Source: Prochlorococcus sp. AG-347-J20 (GTDB taxonomy: Bacteria > Cyanobacteriota > Cyanobacteriia > PCC-6307 > Cyanobiaceae). From it: DNA of 64,000 nt. Shown piece by piece: positions 57,057 to 64,000 of the stretch (the first letter of the stretch is position 1; every line of letters begins with the position of its first letter). The position numbers and the translations under genes are program-made. Location of the stretch: NCBI GenBank assembly GCA_003281485.1, contig QCBW01000003.1, positions 1 to 64,000 on the forward strand, given 5' to 3'. The notes under the pieces are model-generated. The model saw only the letters and a list, made by a program, of their open reading frames with translations, was not told where the DNA came from and searched no databases.

Positions 57057-57614
57057 TTATTTTAAGCCCTCCAAATTAACATCTAAAAATTTAGCAAGAC
57101 GAGCTCCTTCTTCTTCAACTTGAAGCAATGGTTTAAGTTCACCTGCACCGCTTAAAGGGAGAGGTTTTTTTCTACCTTTTAGTACTAAAGCAATTCGTCT
57201 TCTGGGATTAAACCCTTCACTAATATCCAACTTTACAGATTTAATTTCATCGAAATTCAATTTAACTTCAATATCTTTAAATAATCCTTTTCTTTTTATT
57301 TCCACAGATTTTGATGATTTATCAAAATAGTTACTTCCCGAACCAAAGTTTATGTAAACCAAATACCATAAGTAAAAATTTAATAAATTGGCTATTACAC
57401 CGTAAGCTCCCATAATTATTCCTTGAGGGATAAACAATAAAGTTGAAGGGTTCCCTAAAGGTAATAAATCCTTTCCTGTGTAGCTGGATATAGAGGCCAA
57501 AAGAAAGCCAATACCTCCTATTGTTAGCATTCCTCCAATAATATAATTTGAAATTTTTCTTGATCCACCAATTTTTTGTTCGATTTTATCGAAAGACGTG
57601 AGGTCTGAATTCAT
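57057..57614 (-). CDS. ycf4: Photosystem I assembly protein Ycf4
   Basis: Ycf4 is a thylakoid scaffold for photosystem I assembly. The 185 residues have two membrane helices (about residues 23-45 and 66-90) and the family segments RKISNYIIGGMLTIGGIGFL, GLLPLGN-type DLLPLGNPSTLLFIPQGIIM, NFYLWYLVYINFGSGSNYFD, and SEGFNPRRRIALVLKGRKKP, then LPLSGAGELKPLL. Complete. Divergent from psbD, so photosystem I and II genes share the intergenic region 57615-57797. Confidence 0.94.
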   Translation of the reverse strand: MNSDLTSFDKIEQKIGGSRKISNYIIGGMLTIGGIGFLLASISSYTGKDLLPLGNPSTLLFIPQGIIMGAYGVIANLLNFYLWYLVYINFGSGSNYFDKSSKSVEIKRKGLFKDIEVKLNFDEIKSVKLDISEGFNPRRRIALVLKGRKKPLPLSGAGELKPLLQVEEEGARLAKFLDVNLEGLK

Positions 57615-57797
57615 TTTTATCTTTTTTTAGAGCCTAATTCTGATAATTTAACAAACTAAGGGAGTATTCTTACCTAATTTTTAATAAAAAAGTCAGGAAA
57701 GCTTTACAAGGCATTTCAGATATACAAATATTTCCCCACATTACTCTCAATCTTTGTTACAGTCACTGCGTATCCCGAAGCTAAAAAACGATTTCTC

Positions 57798-58874
57798 ATG
57801 ACGATCGCAGTTGGTAGCGCCCCACAAAGAGGATGGTTTGATATCCTCGATGATTGGTTGAAGCGCGACCGCTTTGTATTTATTGGTTGGTCCGGACTAC
57901 TTTTACTTCCTTGTGCATATCTTGCTATAGGTGGTTGGTTCGTTGGAACAACATTTGTTACCTCTTGGTACACACACGGAGTTGCAAGCTCATACCTTGA
58001 AGGTTGTAACTTTTTAACAGCAGCTGTAAGTACCCCTGGTGATGCCATGGGACACAGTCTTCTATTTTTATGGGGTCCTGAAGCCCAAGGTAGTTTCGTA
58101 AGATGGCTACAACTTGGTGGCCTTTGGAACTTCGTTGCATTACATGGAGTATTTGGCCTAATTGGTTTTATGCTTCGTCAGTTTGAAATTGCTGGCCTTG
58201 TTGGCATTAGACCATACAACGCACTAGCTTTCTCAGCAGTAATTGCAGTTTTCACAAGTATTTTCCTTATTTATCCTTTAGGACAGCATAGTTGGTTCTT
58301 TGCACCGTCATTCGGTGTTGCAGCAATCTTCCGTTACATTCTGTTCATTCAAGGTTTTCATAATATTACTTTAAATCCATTCCACATGATGGGGGTTGCT
58401 GGAATTCTTGGTGGTGCTCTACTTTGCGCTATCCATGGAGCTACAGTACAAAACACTTTGTATGAAGATACAAGTATTTATACAGATGGTAAGGTTCAAA
58501 GTTCAACATTTAGAGCTTTCGATCCAACCCAAGAAGAAGAAACTTATTCAATGATTACAGCGAATAGATTCTGGAGTCAAATCTTCGGTATTGCTTTCTC
58601 AAACAAGCGTTTCTTGCATTTCTTGATGCTATTTGTACCTGTTATGGGTATGTGGACATCTTCAATTGGTATTGTTGGCTTAGCACTAAATTTAAGAGCT
58701 TATGATTTCGTAAGCCAAGAAATTCGTGCAGCAGAAGATCCAGAATTTGAAACTTTCTATACAAAAAATATACTTTTGAACGAAGGTATGCGAGCATGGA
58801 TGTCTTCTGTGGATCAACCACACGAAAACTTTGTATTCCCTGAGGAGGTTCTACCACGTGGAAACGCCCTTTAA
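57798..58874 (+). CDS. psbD: Photosystem II D2 protein
   Basis: D2 forms the photosystem II reaction centre with D1. All signatures are seen in 358 residues: [120 protein letters not shown]. Helix His residues that bind pheophytin, chlorophyll and non-haem iron are intact. The upstream region 57615-57797 should hold the promoter. The gene overlaps psbC by 17 bases. Confidence 0.98.
   Translation: MTIAVGSAPQRGWFDILDDWLKRDRFVFIGWSGLLLLPCAYLAIGGWFVGTTFVTSWYTHGVASSYLEGCNFLTAAVSTPGDAMGHSLLFLWGPEAQGSFVRWLQLGGLWNFVALHGVFGLIGFMLRQFEIAGLVGIRPYNALAFSAVIAVFTSIFLIYPLGQHSWFFAPSFGVAAIFRYILFIQGFHNITLNPFHMMGVAGILGGALLCAIHGATVQNTLYEDTSIYTDGKVQSSTFRAFDPTQEEETYSMITANRFWSQIFGIAFSNKRFLHFLMLFVPVMGMWTSSIGIVGLALNLRAYDFVSQEIRAAEDPEFETFYTKNILLNEGMRAWMSSVDQPHENFVFPEEVLPRGNAL
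58842..58848 (+). promoter_or_regulatory. Ribosome-binding site of psbC inside psbD
   Basis: GAGGAGG ends 9 bases before the GTG start of psbC and lies within the psbD coding sequence. It is the element that lets psbC be started by ribosomes near the end of psbD and supports the GTG start over upstream ATGs in the same frame. Confidence 0.85.
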
Positions 58875-60240
58875 TAGTTTACTTAGAGCCCCTAACCAGA
58901 GCATTGAAGAAACTGGTTATGCTTGGTATGTAGGTAACGCCAGATTAATTAATTTATCTGGCCGTTTACTTGGTGCTCATATTGCACACACTGGTCTTAT
59001 TGTTTTCTGGGCCGGTGCAATGATGTTATTCGAAGTAAGTCATTTCACATTTGATAAACCAATGTGGGAACAAGGCTTAATTTGTATGCCTCACGTTGCA
59101 ATGTTTGGATTTGGAATAGGTCCTGGTGGAGAAGTTACTGATGTATACCCATTCTTTGTGGCTGGTGTGATGCATTTAATTTCTTCTGCAGTCTTAGGAT
59201 TTGGTGGTATCTATCATTCTTTAGCAGGTCCTGAAAAACTTGAGCAAGATTTTCCTTTCTTTTCAACAGATTGGAGAGATAAGAATCAAATGACTAATAT
59301 CTTGGGTTATCACCTAATAGTATTAGGAGTTGGTGCATTATTTTTCGTTTTTGATTGGATGTTCATCGGAGGCGCTTATGACACATGGGCACCTGGTGGT
59401 GGAGAAGTTAGGCTAGTCAGTCCTACATTAGATCCAAGAGTAATACTTGGTTACTTATTCAGATCTCCTTGGGGTGGCGCTGGTTCAATAATTGGTGTTA
59501 ACTCAATAGAAGATATTGTTGGTGGTCACGTATATGTTGGAATTACCGCGATAATTGGTGGTCTTTTCCATATCTTTACCAAACCATTTGGATGGGCAAG
59601 AAGAGCATTCATATGGAATGGTGAAGGTCTACTTAGTTATGCTCTAGGTGGAATTTGTGTAGCAAGTTTTATTGCATCAACATTCATCTGGTTTAACAAT
59701 ACTGCTTACCCTTCAGAATTCTATGGCCCAACAAATGCTGAAGCTTCACAGGCTCAAAGCTTTACTTTCCTAGTGAGAGATCAAAGAATTGGAGCTAACG
59801 TAGGTTCAACAATGGGACCAACAGGTCTAGGTAAGTATCTCATGAGATCTCCTACTGGTGAAATTATATTTGGTGGTGAAACAATGAGATTTTGGGATTT
59901 CAGAGGTCCATGGTTAGAGCCTTTAAGAGGACCTAACGGATTGAGCCTTGAGAAAATTCAAAATGATATTCAGCCTTGGCAAGTAAGAAGAGCTGCTGAA
60001 TATATGACTCATGCTCCTAACGCTTCTATCAACTCTGTTGGTGGAATTATTACAGAGCCTAATGCTGTTAACTTCGTTAATTTGAGACAATGGTTAGCTG
60101 CAGCTCAATTCTTCCTAGGTTGGTTTACATTCATAGGTCACCTTTGGCATGCTGGACGTGCTAGAGCAGCCGCTGCTGGTTTCGAAAAGGGAATCGACAG
60201 AAAGAGTGAACCAGCTCTAGAAATGCCTGATTTAGATTAA
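58858..60240 (+). CDS. psbC: Photosystem II CP43 core antenna protein
   Basis: CP43 binds chlorophyll and transfers energy to the D1/D2 core. The chosen GTG start gives [20 protein letters not shown], the usual cyanobacterial beginning; the 460 residues include [40 protein letters not shown], the large lumenal loop with [20 protein letters not shown] and [18 protein letters not shown], and the C-terminal [20 protein letters not shown]. His residues for chlorophyll are in place. The terminator at 60261-60288 ends the operon. Confidence 0.98.
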   Translation: METPFNSLLRAPNQSIEETGYAWYVGNARLINLSGRLLGAHIAHTGLIVFWAGAMMLFEVSHFTFDKPMWEQGLICMPHVAMFGFGIGPGGEVTDVYPFFVAGVMHLISSAVLGFGGIYHSLAGPEKLEQDFPFFSTDWRDKNQMTNILGYHLIVLGVGALFFVFDWMFIGGAYDTWAPGGGEVRLVSPTLDPRVILGYLFRSPWGGAGSIIGVNSIEDIVGGHVYVGITAIIGGLFHIFTKPFGWARRAFIWNGEGLLSYALGGICVASFIASTFIWFNNTAYPSEFYGPTNAEASQAQSFTFLVRDQRIGANVGSTMGPTGLGKYLMRSPTGEIIFGGETMRFWDFRGPWLEPLRGPNGLSLEKIQNDIQPWQVRRAAEYMTHAPNASINSVGGIITEPNAVNFVNLRQWLAAAQFFLGWFTFIGHLWHAGRARAAAAGFEKGIDRKSEPALEMPDLD

Positions 60241-60260
60241 TTTCTATTTCATCTAAAAAA

Positions 60261-60288
60261 ACCCTATCTAAGGATAGGGTTTTTTTTT
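60261..60288 (+). terminator. Terminator of the psbD-psbC operon
   Basis: ACCCTATC (60261-60268), loop TAAG, GATAGGGT (60273-60280), then eight T. A near-perfect rho-independent terminator, 20 bases after the psbC stop. On the other strand the A-run before the stem could also end maf transcription. Confidence 0.95.
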
Positions 60289-60299
60289 GTTCAATAATA

Positions 60300-60911
60300 T
60301 TATCTATGTAAATTTTCTCTGAGCCATGGCAAACTTAAACCCATTACATTACTGAAACAACCCTCTATTTTTTCAATATACTTACCACCTATACCTTCCA
60401 AAGCAAATCCTCCTGCGCAATATAAAGGTTCATTTGTATCTACATAACTCTTGATTTCCCAATCTTCCAAGTTAGAAAAATAAACTCTTGAACTTACTGT
60501 TTTTTTTCTTATTTCAGTGATTTTAAAAATTTTGGAAGTTGAATCAAAACTCCCAATTATTAAAGTATGACCAGTATGTAAAAATCCAAATTCTCCAGAC
60601 ATTTTTTTCCATCTAATAAATGCCTCCTCTTTATTAGATGGTTTTCCATAAGCTTCTCCTTTAAATTCAAAAATGGAATCGCACCCAAGTATTTCCATAT
60701 GATCGCAATTAAATTCTTCTGGTAATGAAATGTTTTTAATGTTTTCAGATAAACTATTAGCTTTTTGAAAAGATAGTTCTAAAGCCAAATTAAATATATT
60801 CTTTTCTTGAATAGTTGTTTCATCAAAGTTACTCGATATCTGGATAAATTTAATTTGACAATTTTCAAGTAATTTCTTTCTAGATTGGGAAGCAGAGGCT
60901 AGAATTAACAC
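60300..60911 (-). CDS. maf: Maf-like nucleotide pyrophosphatase
   Basis: Maf proteins hydrolyse non-canonical or modified nucleoside triphosphates, and in some organisms affect division. The 203-residue protein begins with the signature [20 protein letters not shown], then SNFDET, and has [40 protein letters not shown], and [23 protein letters not shown] start. Length and motifs are those of the family. It converges on the psbC terminator. Confidence 0.92.
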   Translation of the reverse strand: MLILASASQSRKKLLENCQIKFIQISSNFDETTIQEKNIFNLALELSFQKANSLSENIKNISLPEEFNCDHMEILGCDSIFEFKGEAYGKPSNKEEAFIRWKKMSGEFGFLHTGHTLIIGSFDSTSKIFKITEIRKKTVSSRVYFSNLEDWEIKSYVDTNEPLYCAGGFALEGIGGKYIEKIEGCFSNVMGLSLPWLRENLHR

Positions 60912-60976
60912 AACTTTTTACCAAATTATAATTCAATTTACTAATTAATAAATTTTATAATTAATATAAATTACTA

Positions 60977-62506
60977 ATGGAGTTTGAAGCAAAATTACAT
61001 GAAATAAAGAGACCAATAATGGTACTAGGAACTTCCAGTGGGGCAGGGAAATCGTTAACTGTTACTGCTATTTGCAGGATTCTTAAAAATTCAGGAGAAG
61101 AACCAATACCTTTTAAAGGGCAAAACATGAGTAACAACGCTTGGGTTGACTGGGAAGGTGGAGAGATGGCATATTCACAAGCACTTCAAGCTTTTGCTTG
61201 TGGTATTAATCCCTCATCAGAGATGAATCCCATTTTATTAAAACCACAGGGCAATTCAATAAGTGAGGTGATTCACCTTGGTAAAAGTATAGGAATAACA
61301 ACTGCTAAAAGTTACTACCAAGATTGGTTTATTCCAGGTTGGGAAGTAATAAAAAAAAGTCTTAGTTCTATTTATAAAAAAAGCCCAAATTGCCGTTTAA
61401 TTGTCGAAGGGGCTGGGAGTCCAGTAGAAATGAATCTAATTCATAGAGATCTCACAAATTTAAAAGTTGCAAAGTATTTAAACGCAAATTGCATTTTAGT
61501 TACCGATATAGAAAGGGGGGGAGTATTTGCACAAATAATAGGAACCCTTACACTAATGAAACCTGAAGAAAAAAAACTTATAAAAGGGATAATTATAAAT
61601 AGATTCCGGGGAGATCTTTCATTATTTGAAGAAGGGAAAAAATGGATAGAGAGAAAAACTAAGGTTCCTGTTATAGGGATTATTCCGTGGTTAAACGATA
61701 CATTTCCTCCAGAAGACTCTCTAGATTTATTAGAAAAAAAATCTCATTTTTCTAATCCTGAAATCAAAGTGGGGATAATTAAATTACCATCAATAAGTAA
61801 CTTTTCAGATTTTGATCCATTAGAAAATGAAGAATCAATATTAATTGAATGGATAAGAGAATCTAAGAACTTAAGCAATTATGACCTTATTATATTGCCT
61901 GGTAGTAAACAGACTATTAGAGACCAAATATTTCTTGAAAATACTGGTTTATCTCAGGACATAAGGGAATATTCAGAAAATAAAGGGAATATTATTGGAA
62001 TTTGTGGAGGTTTACAAATGTTAGGAACAACACTCGAAGACCCATATTTTAAAGAAGGTTCTAATGAATCCTCTGAAAAAAGAATTAATGGAATTGGATT
62101 ACTACCATTAAAAACTACTTTTTTTGAAAAAAAATTAACGCGTCAAATTAACTCTGAATCCTCATGGCCATGCCATTCAAAAATAAATGGATTTGAAATT
62201 CATAATGGCCAAACTGAAATTGAAAATATGCAAAGTTCATTACAAATTAATCCTATTTTCAAAGATTCATGTCTAGGTTGGTACAAAGAAAATAAGAGAG
62301 GTGGAACCATTGCCGGAACATATATTCATGGAATATTTGAAAATGATTGTTGGAGAGAACAATATATTAATTTAATAAGGAAAAGTAAAAAGCTACCGAT
62401 ATTAAGTGGAAAATCAATATCTTATAAAAAGAAGCGAGAGTTGATTATAGAAAATCTCGCGAATGAATTCGCTAAAAATTTAAATCTCACATCATTTTTA
62501 AATTGA
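60977..62506 (+). CDS. cobQ: Cobyric acid synthase
   Basis: CobQ amidates adenosyl-cobyrinate in (pseudo)cobalamin synthesis using glutamine and ATP. Of 509 residues, the N-terminal DTBS-like domain has MVLGTSSGAGKSLTVTAICR and IEGAGSP-type VEGAGSPVEMNLI. The C-terminal glutamine amidotransferase domain has GNIIGICGGLQMLGTTLEDP (nucleophile Cys), FEIHNGQTE and GTYIHGIFENDCW (catalytic His). Complete. The next gene starts with TTG overlapping its TGA stop (TTGA). Confidence 0.95.
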   Translation: MEFEAKLHEIKRPIMVLGTSSGAGKSLTVTAICRILKNSGEEPIPFKGQNMSNNAWVDWEGGEMAYSQALQAFACGINPSSEMNPILLKPQGNSISEVIHLGKSIGITTAKSYYQDWFIPGWEVIKKSLSSIYKKSPNCRLIVEGAGSPVEMNLIHRDLTNLKVAKYLNANCILVTDIERGGVFAQIIGTLTLMKPEEKKLIKGIIINRFRGDLSLFEEGKKWIERKTKVPVIGIIPWLNDTFPPEDSLDLLEKKSHFSNPEIKVGIIKLPSISNFSDFDPLENEESILIEWIRESKNLSNYDLIILPGSKQTIRDQIFLENTGLSQDIREYSENKGNIIGICGGLQMLGTTLEDPYFKEGSNESSEKRINGIGLLPLKTTFFEKKLTRQINSESSWPCHSKINGFEIHNGQTEIENMQSSLQINPIFKDSCLGWYKENKRGGTIAGTYIHGIFENDCWREQYINLIRKSKKLPILSGKSISYKKKRELIIENLANEFAKNLNLTSFLN

Positions 62507-62748
62507 AAAAAACAAATATTAAAATTATATGGCCTAATAACAATGAGACCTACGTTTCAGAGGGGGATGATTGGTTTTCTGCTGCAAAAAAAGCAGGGAT
62601 GGAAATTCCCACTGGCTGTTTAACCGGAAGCTGTGGTGCATGTGAAATAGACGTAAATGGAGATACAATTAGGCCATGTATTTCTAATATTAAAAATCAA
62701 ATTGGACCCCCTCTTAAAGTAACTTACACTACCGATCCGTACTGGTAA
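62503..62748 (+). CDS. Plant-type [2Fe-2S] ferredoxin
   Basis: A small electron carrier. In 81 residues the cluster motif PTGCLTGSCGACEIDVNGDT and IRPC gives C-x5-C-x2-C and a later Cys, close to the plant-type pattern. The N-terminal part forms the beta-grasp fold (KIIWPNNNETYVSEGDDWFS). It starts with TTG overlapping the cobQ stop by 4 bases, so it is translationally coupled, and may supply electrons in cobalamin synthesis. That link is inference from position. Confidence 0.88.
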   Translation: MKKTNIKIIWPNNNETYVSEGDDWFSAAKKAGMEIPTGCLTGSCGACEIDVNGDTIRPCISNIKNQIGPPLKVTYTTDPYW

Positions 62749-62851
62749 AACGTCAAGAAATCTTTTTAAGATCTAAAGAAAATTAAAATAAATCAATGTT
62801 TTTAATTCTTGATTTAAGTTAACATCCATTTTGAAAAAAGATCATATATTT

Positions 62852-63463
62852 TCAGCAATTTAAAAGCTTTTCATTTAAATTTTTACTCTCAATGATATTT
62901 ATTTTAGTTCTTCCAGTTTTGCTATCATAACAACCAAATATCCCTTTATCATCCTTTATGTAGGGTATTGCCAGGATATTTAATTGAGATTCACTAGATA
63001 TCATATTTATTTTAAATAATCTATTTTTTGATTCCCAACTAGAGATATTTAATTTATTTAATAGAGGGACACAAACTTTGGAAGTATTCATAATATTTTC
63101 CTTTTTGGTTAAATGACATCCATTAACTGGGGTAAAACGATTCAAATCTGCCGCCGTTGATGGAACGTAAGATTCACTCATAAATATATTTTTTGCCGCC
63201 AATAGATATGATCTTATAGATATTTTTACTTGTAACAATCTAAATTCTTTTGCTAAATATCCAGAGTTTTTCAATGAATTTAATCCAATTTGAGAATAAT
63301 TTTTTAAGGTTTTAAAAGACTTTTTTACAGGAATTTCTAATTTTGGAATCGCAATTACTGTCAAAATACTAATTAACATTAAAACAACGATTATTTCGGC
63401 GAGGCTAAATCCAAAATTATTTGAAAAGTCTCTTTTCTTTCTAATTTTTTGGATGATGTTCAT
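62852..63463 (-). CDS. Type IV pilin-like protein
   Basis: The N-terminus has a short basic leader (MNIIQKIRKKRDFSNNFG) ending in Gly, then FSLAEIIVVLMLISILTVIA: a prepilin cleavage site (Gly|Phe) with Glu at +5 and a hydrophobic helix. The remaining 150 residues are a globular domain with four Cys (NGCHLTKKEN, SKVCVPLLN, GIFGCYDSKTGR and the last Cys). Length 203. Cells use such pilins for adhesion or DNA uptake. No other pil gene is in the window. Confidence 0.85.
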   Translation of the reverse strand: MNIIQKIRKKRDFSNNFGFSLAEIIVVLMLISILTVIAIPKLEIPVKKSFKTLKNYSQIGLNSLKNSGYLAKEFRLLQVKISIRSYLLAAKNIFMSESYVPSTAADLNRFTPVNGCHLTKKENIMNTSKVCVPLLNKLNISSWESKNRLFKINMISSESQLNILAIPYIKDDKGIFGCYDSKTGRTKINIIESKNLNEKLLNC

Positions 63464-63871
63464 TAGTAATTCAAAGAATTTAAAATTCGATTTATAACAA
63501 TATCAATATATTGCTGAGGAACTTCAACCTATCCTAAGGTATAAAAGCCTTATTACCTATCTTAAGAAAAAGTGGAATCTATGAGGATAATTCAAGCAAT
63601 TAATAAATATTTGACTTAAAAATAATTTATTAATCATTAACAATTTTTAGAAAAAAAAATATATATATGTATGTAAATTTCTTTGGTTAAGATTATAAAT
63701 TTAATATTTATAATTTAACGCTCTTACATAAATAAGGAGAAATTAGTGAAATTATTTTTATTAATAATAAGGGAATGATGCAACTAGAATTTAAATATTA
63801 AAAAATTTTTTTCTGCATTACATTTGGGCTTTAAAGGGGAGCTCTGTAACTAAGTCAAAAAGAATAATTAC
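63464..63871. other. 408-bp gap between pilin-like gene and small RNA
   Basis: AT-rich with no reading frame of note. It presumably holds the promoter of the pilin-like gene (leftward). A short frame reads leftward from 63967 through the small-RNA structure, but it is rejected. Confidence 0.3.
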
Positions 63872-63965
63872 AAAAAAAAAGACCTCTAAAATAGAGATCT
63901 TTTTGGTTTTACTAAAAACAATGTTTCCTTGTTCCCATTGATTTAGTAAATCCACTCCTTCACAC
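63872..63965 (-). ncRNA. Yfr2-like small RNA with terminator
   Basis: On the minus strand TTTACTAAA pairs with TTTAGTAAA, inside which CAATG and CATTG enclose a loop with GGGAACAAGGAAA. The outer stem is followed by a second hairpin (AGATCTCTA / TAGAGGTCT region, 63881-63899) and a nine-T run. A hairpin exposing GGAAACA-type sequence, then a terminator, is the architecture I associate with the abundant Yfr2 family of picocyanobacterial small RNAs. TAATAAT about 6-12 bases upstream of the RNA could be the -10 element. No protein evidence. Confidence 0.6.
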
Positions 63966-64000
63966 ATTATTAACTTATGACATAAAAGCTATTTTCGTGG

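Noticed and set aside
63819-63967. A minus-strand frame of about 48 codons starting MCEGVDLLNQWEQGN
   Set aside because: It reads straight through both stems and the terminator of the Yfr2-like RNA and has no ribosome-binding site. The RNA structure explains the sequence better.
1-64000. Search for a CRISPR array or phage structural genes
   Set aside because: No regularly spaced repeat with unique spacers, no cas-like gene and no capsid, portal or terminase motif was seen.

Overview
The window is very AT-rich chromosomal DNA of a high-light-adapted Prochlorococcus, or a very close relative. The evidence is the psbD-psbC pair with psbC starting at a GTG inside psbD, ycf4, ycf39, petM, a fused NADPH-thioredoxin reductase/thioredoxin, a three-gene pnt transhydrogenase, four small high-light-inducible (Hli) proteins, and many small protein families that I know mainly from marine picocyanobacteria (DUF3303, DUF1651, DUF2839, DUF3721, DUF3764). 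Family names come from reading the translations; no database search was run.

The layout has two halves. Bases 1 to about 33,700 are accessory, island-like DNA: short genes, long gaps, pseudogenes, dispersed paralogues and acquired-looking genes. An intact tRNA-Pro(TGG) stands at 2638-2711. Its 3' part is repeated perfectly over 71 bp at 3554-3624 and survives as decayed copies at 8449-8496 and 9748-9812. The first interval holds one unknown 208-residue protein, bracketed by pairs of 10-bp repeats spaced 11 bp apart. This looks like stacked integrations at one tRNA, although no recombinase gene is visible. The island also carries a phosphate-binding PstS, a YedK/HMCES-type DNA-protein crosslink protein, an RluF-like pseudouridine synthase, an EF-hand/ECF-sigma/membrane-protein operon (15234 to 14118), remnants of a DUF411-DUF3721-PepSY metal-associated cluster, a sodium:neurotransmitter-type symporter, a SelO-type protein and an Hli cassette (30441-31252).

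From about 33,700 to 64,000 the window is mostly denser core genome. A minus-strand group runs ychF, ferritin-like protein, NodU/CmcH-type carbamoyltransferase, tiny membrane protein and SGNH-like membrane protein. A plus-strand run follows: efflux adaptor, polA, cysS, dxr and a thioredoxin-like 2Fe-2S protein. After it come a YheT-type hydrolase with pntB, pntA2 and pntA1; NTRC; infA; ycf39; petM; a hydrolase with ilvH; a cyclophilin with ycf4; psbD-psbC; maf; cobQ with a ferredoxin; and a type IV pilin-like protein. A structured RNA resembling the Yfr2 family of picocyanobacterial small RNAs closes the window on the minus strand (63872-63965).

The genes fit a streamlined phototroph. Photosystem genes and their assembly factors, redox carriers, isoprenoid, cobalamin, branched-chain amino acid and NADPH metabolism occupy the core. 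The island carries light-stress, phosphate and metal functions plus a large set of small membrane or secreted proteins, many of them duplicated within this one window.
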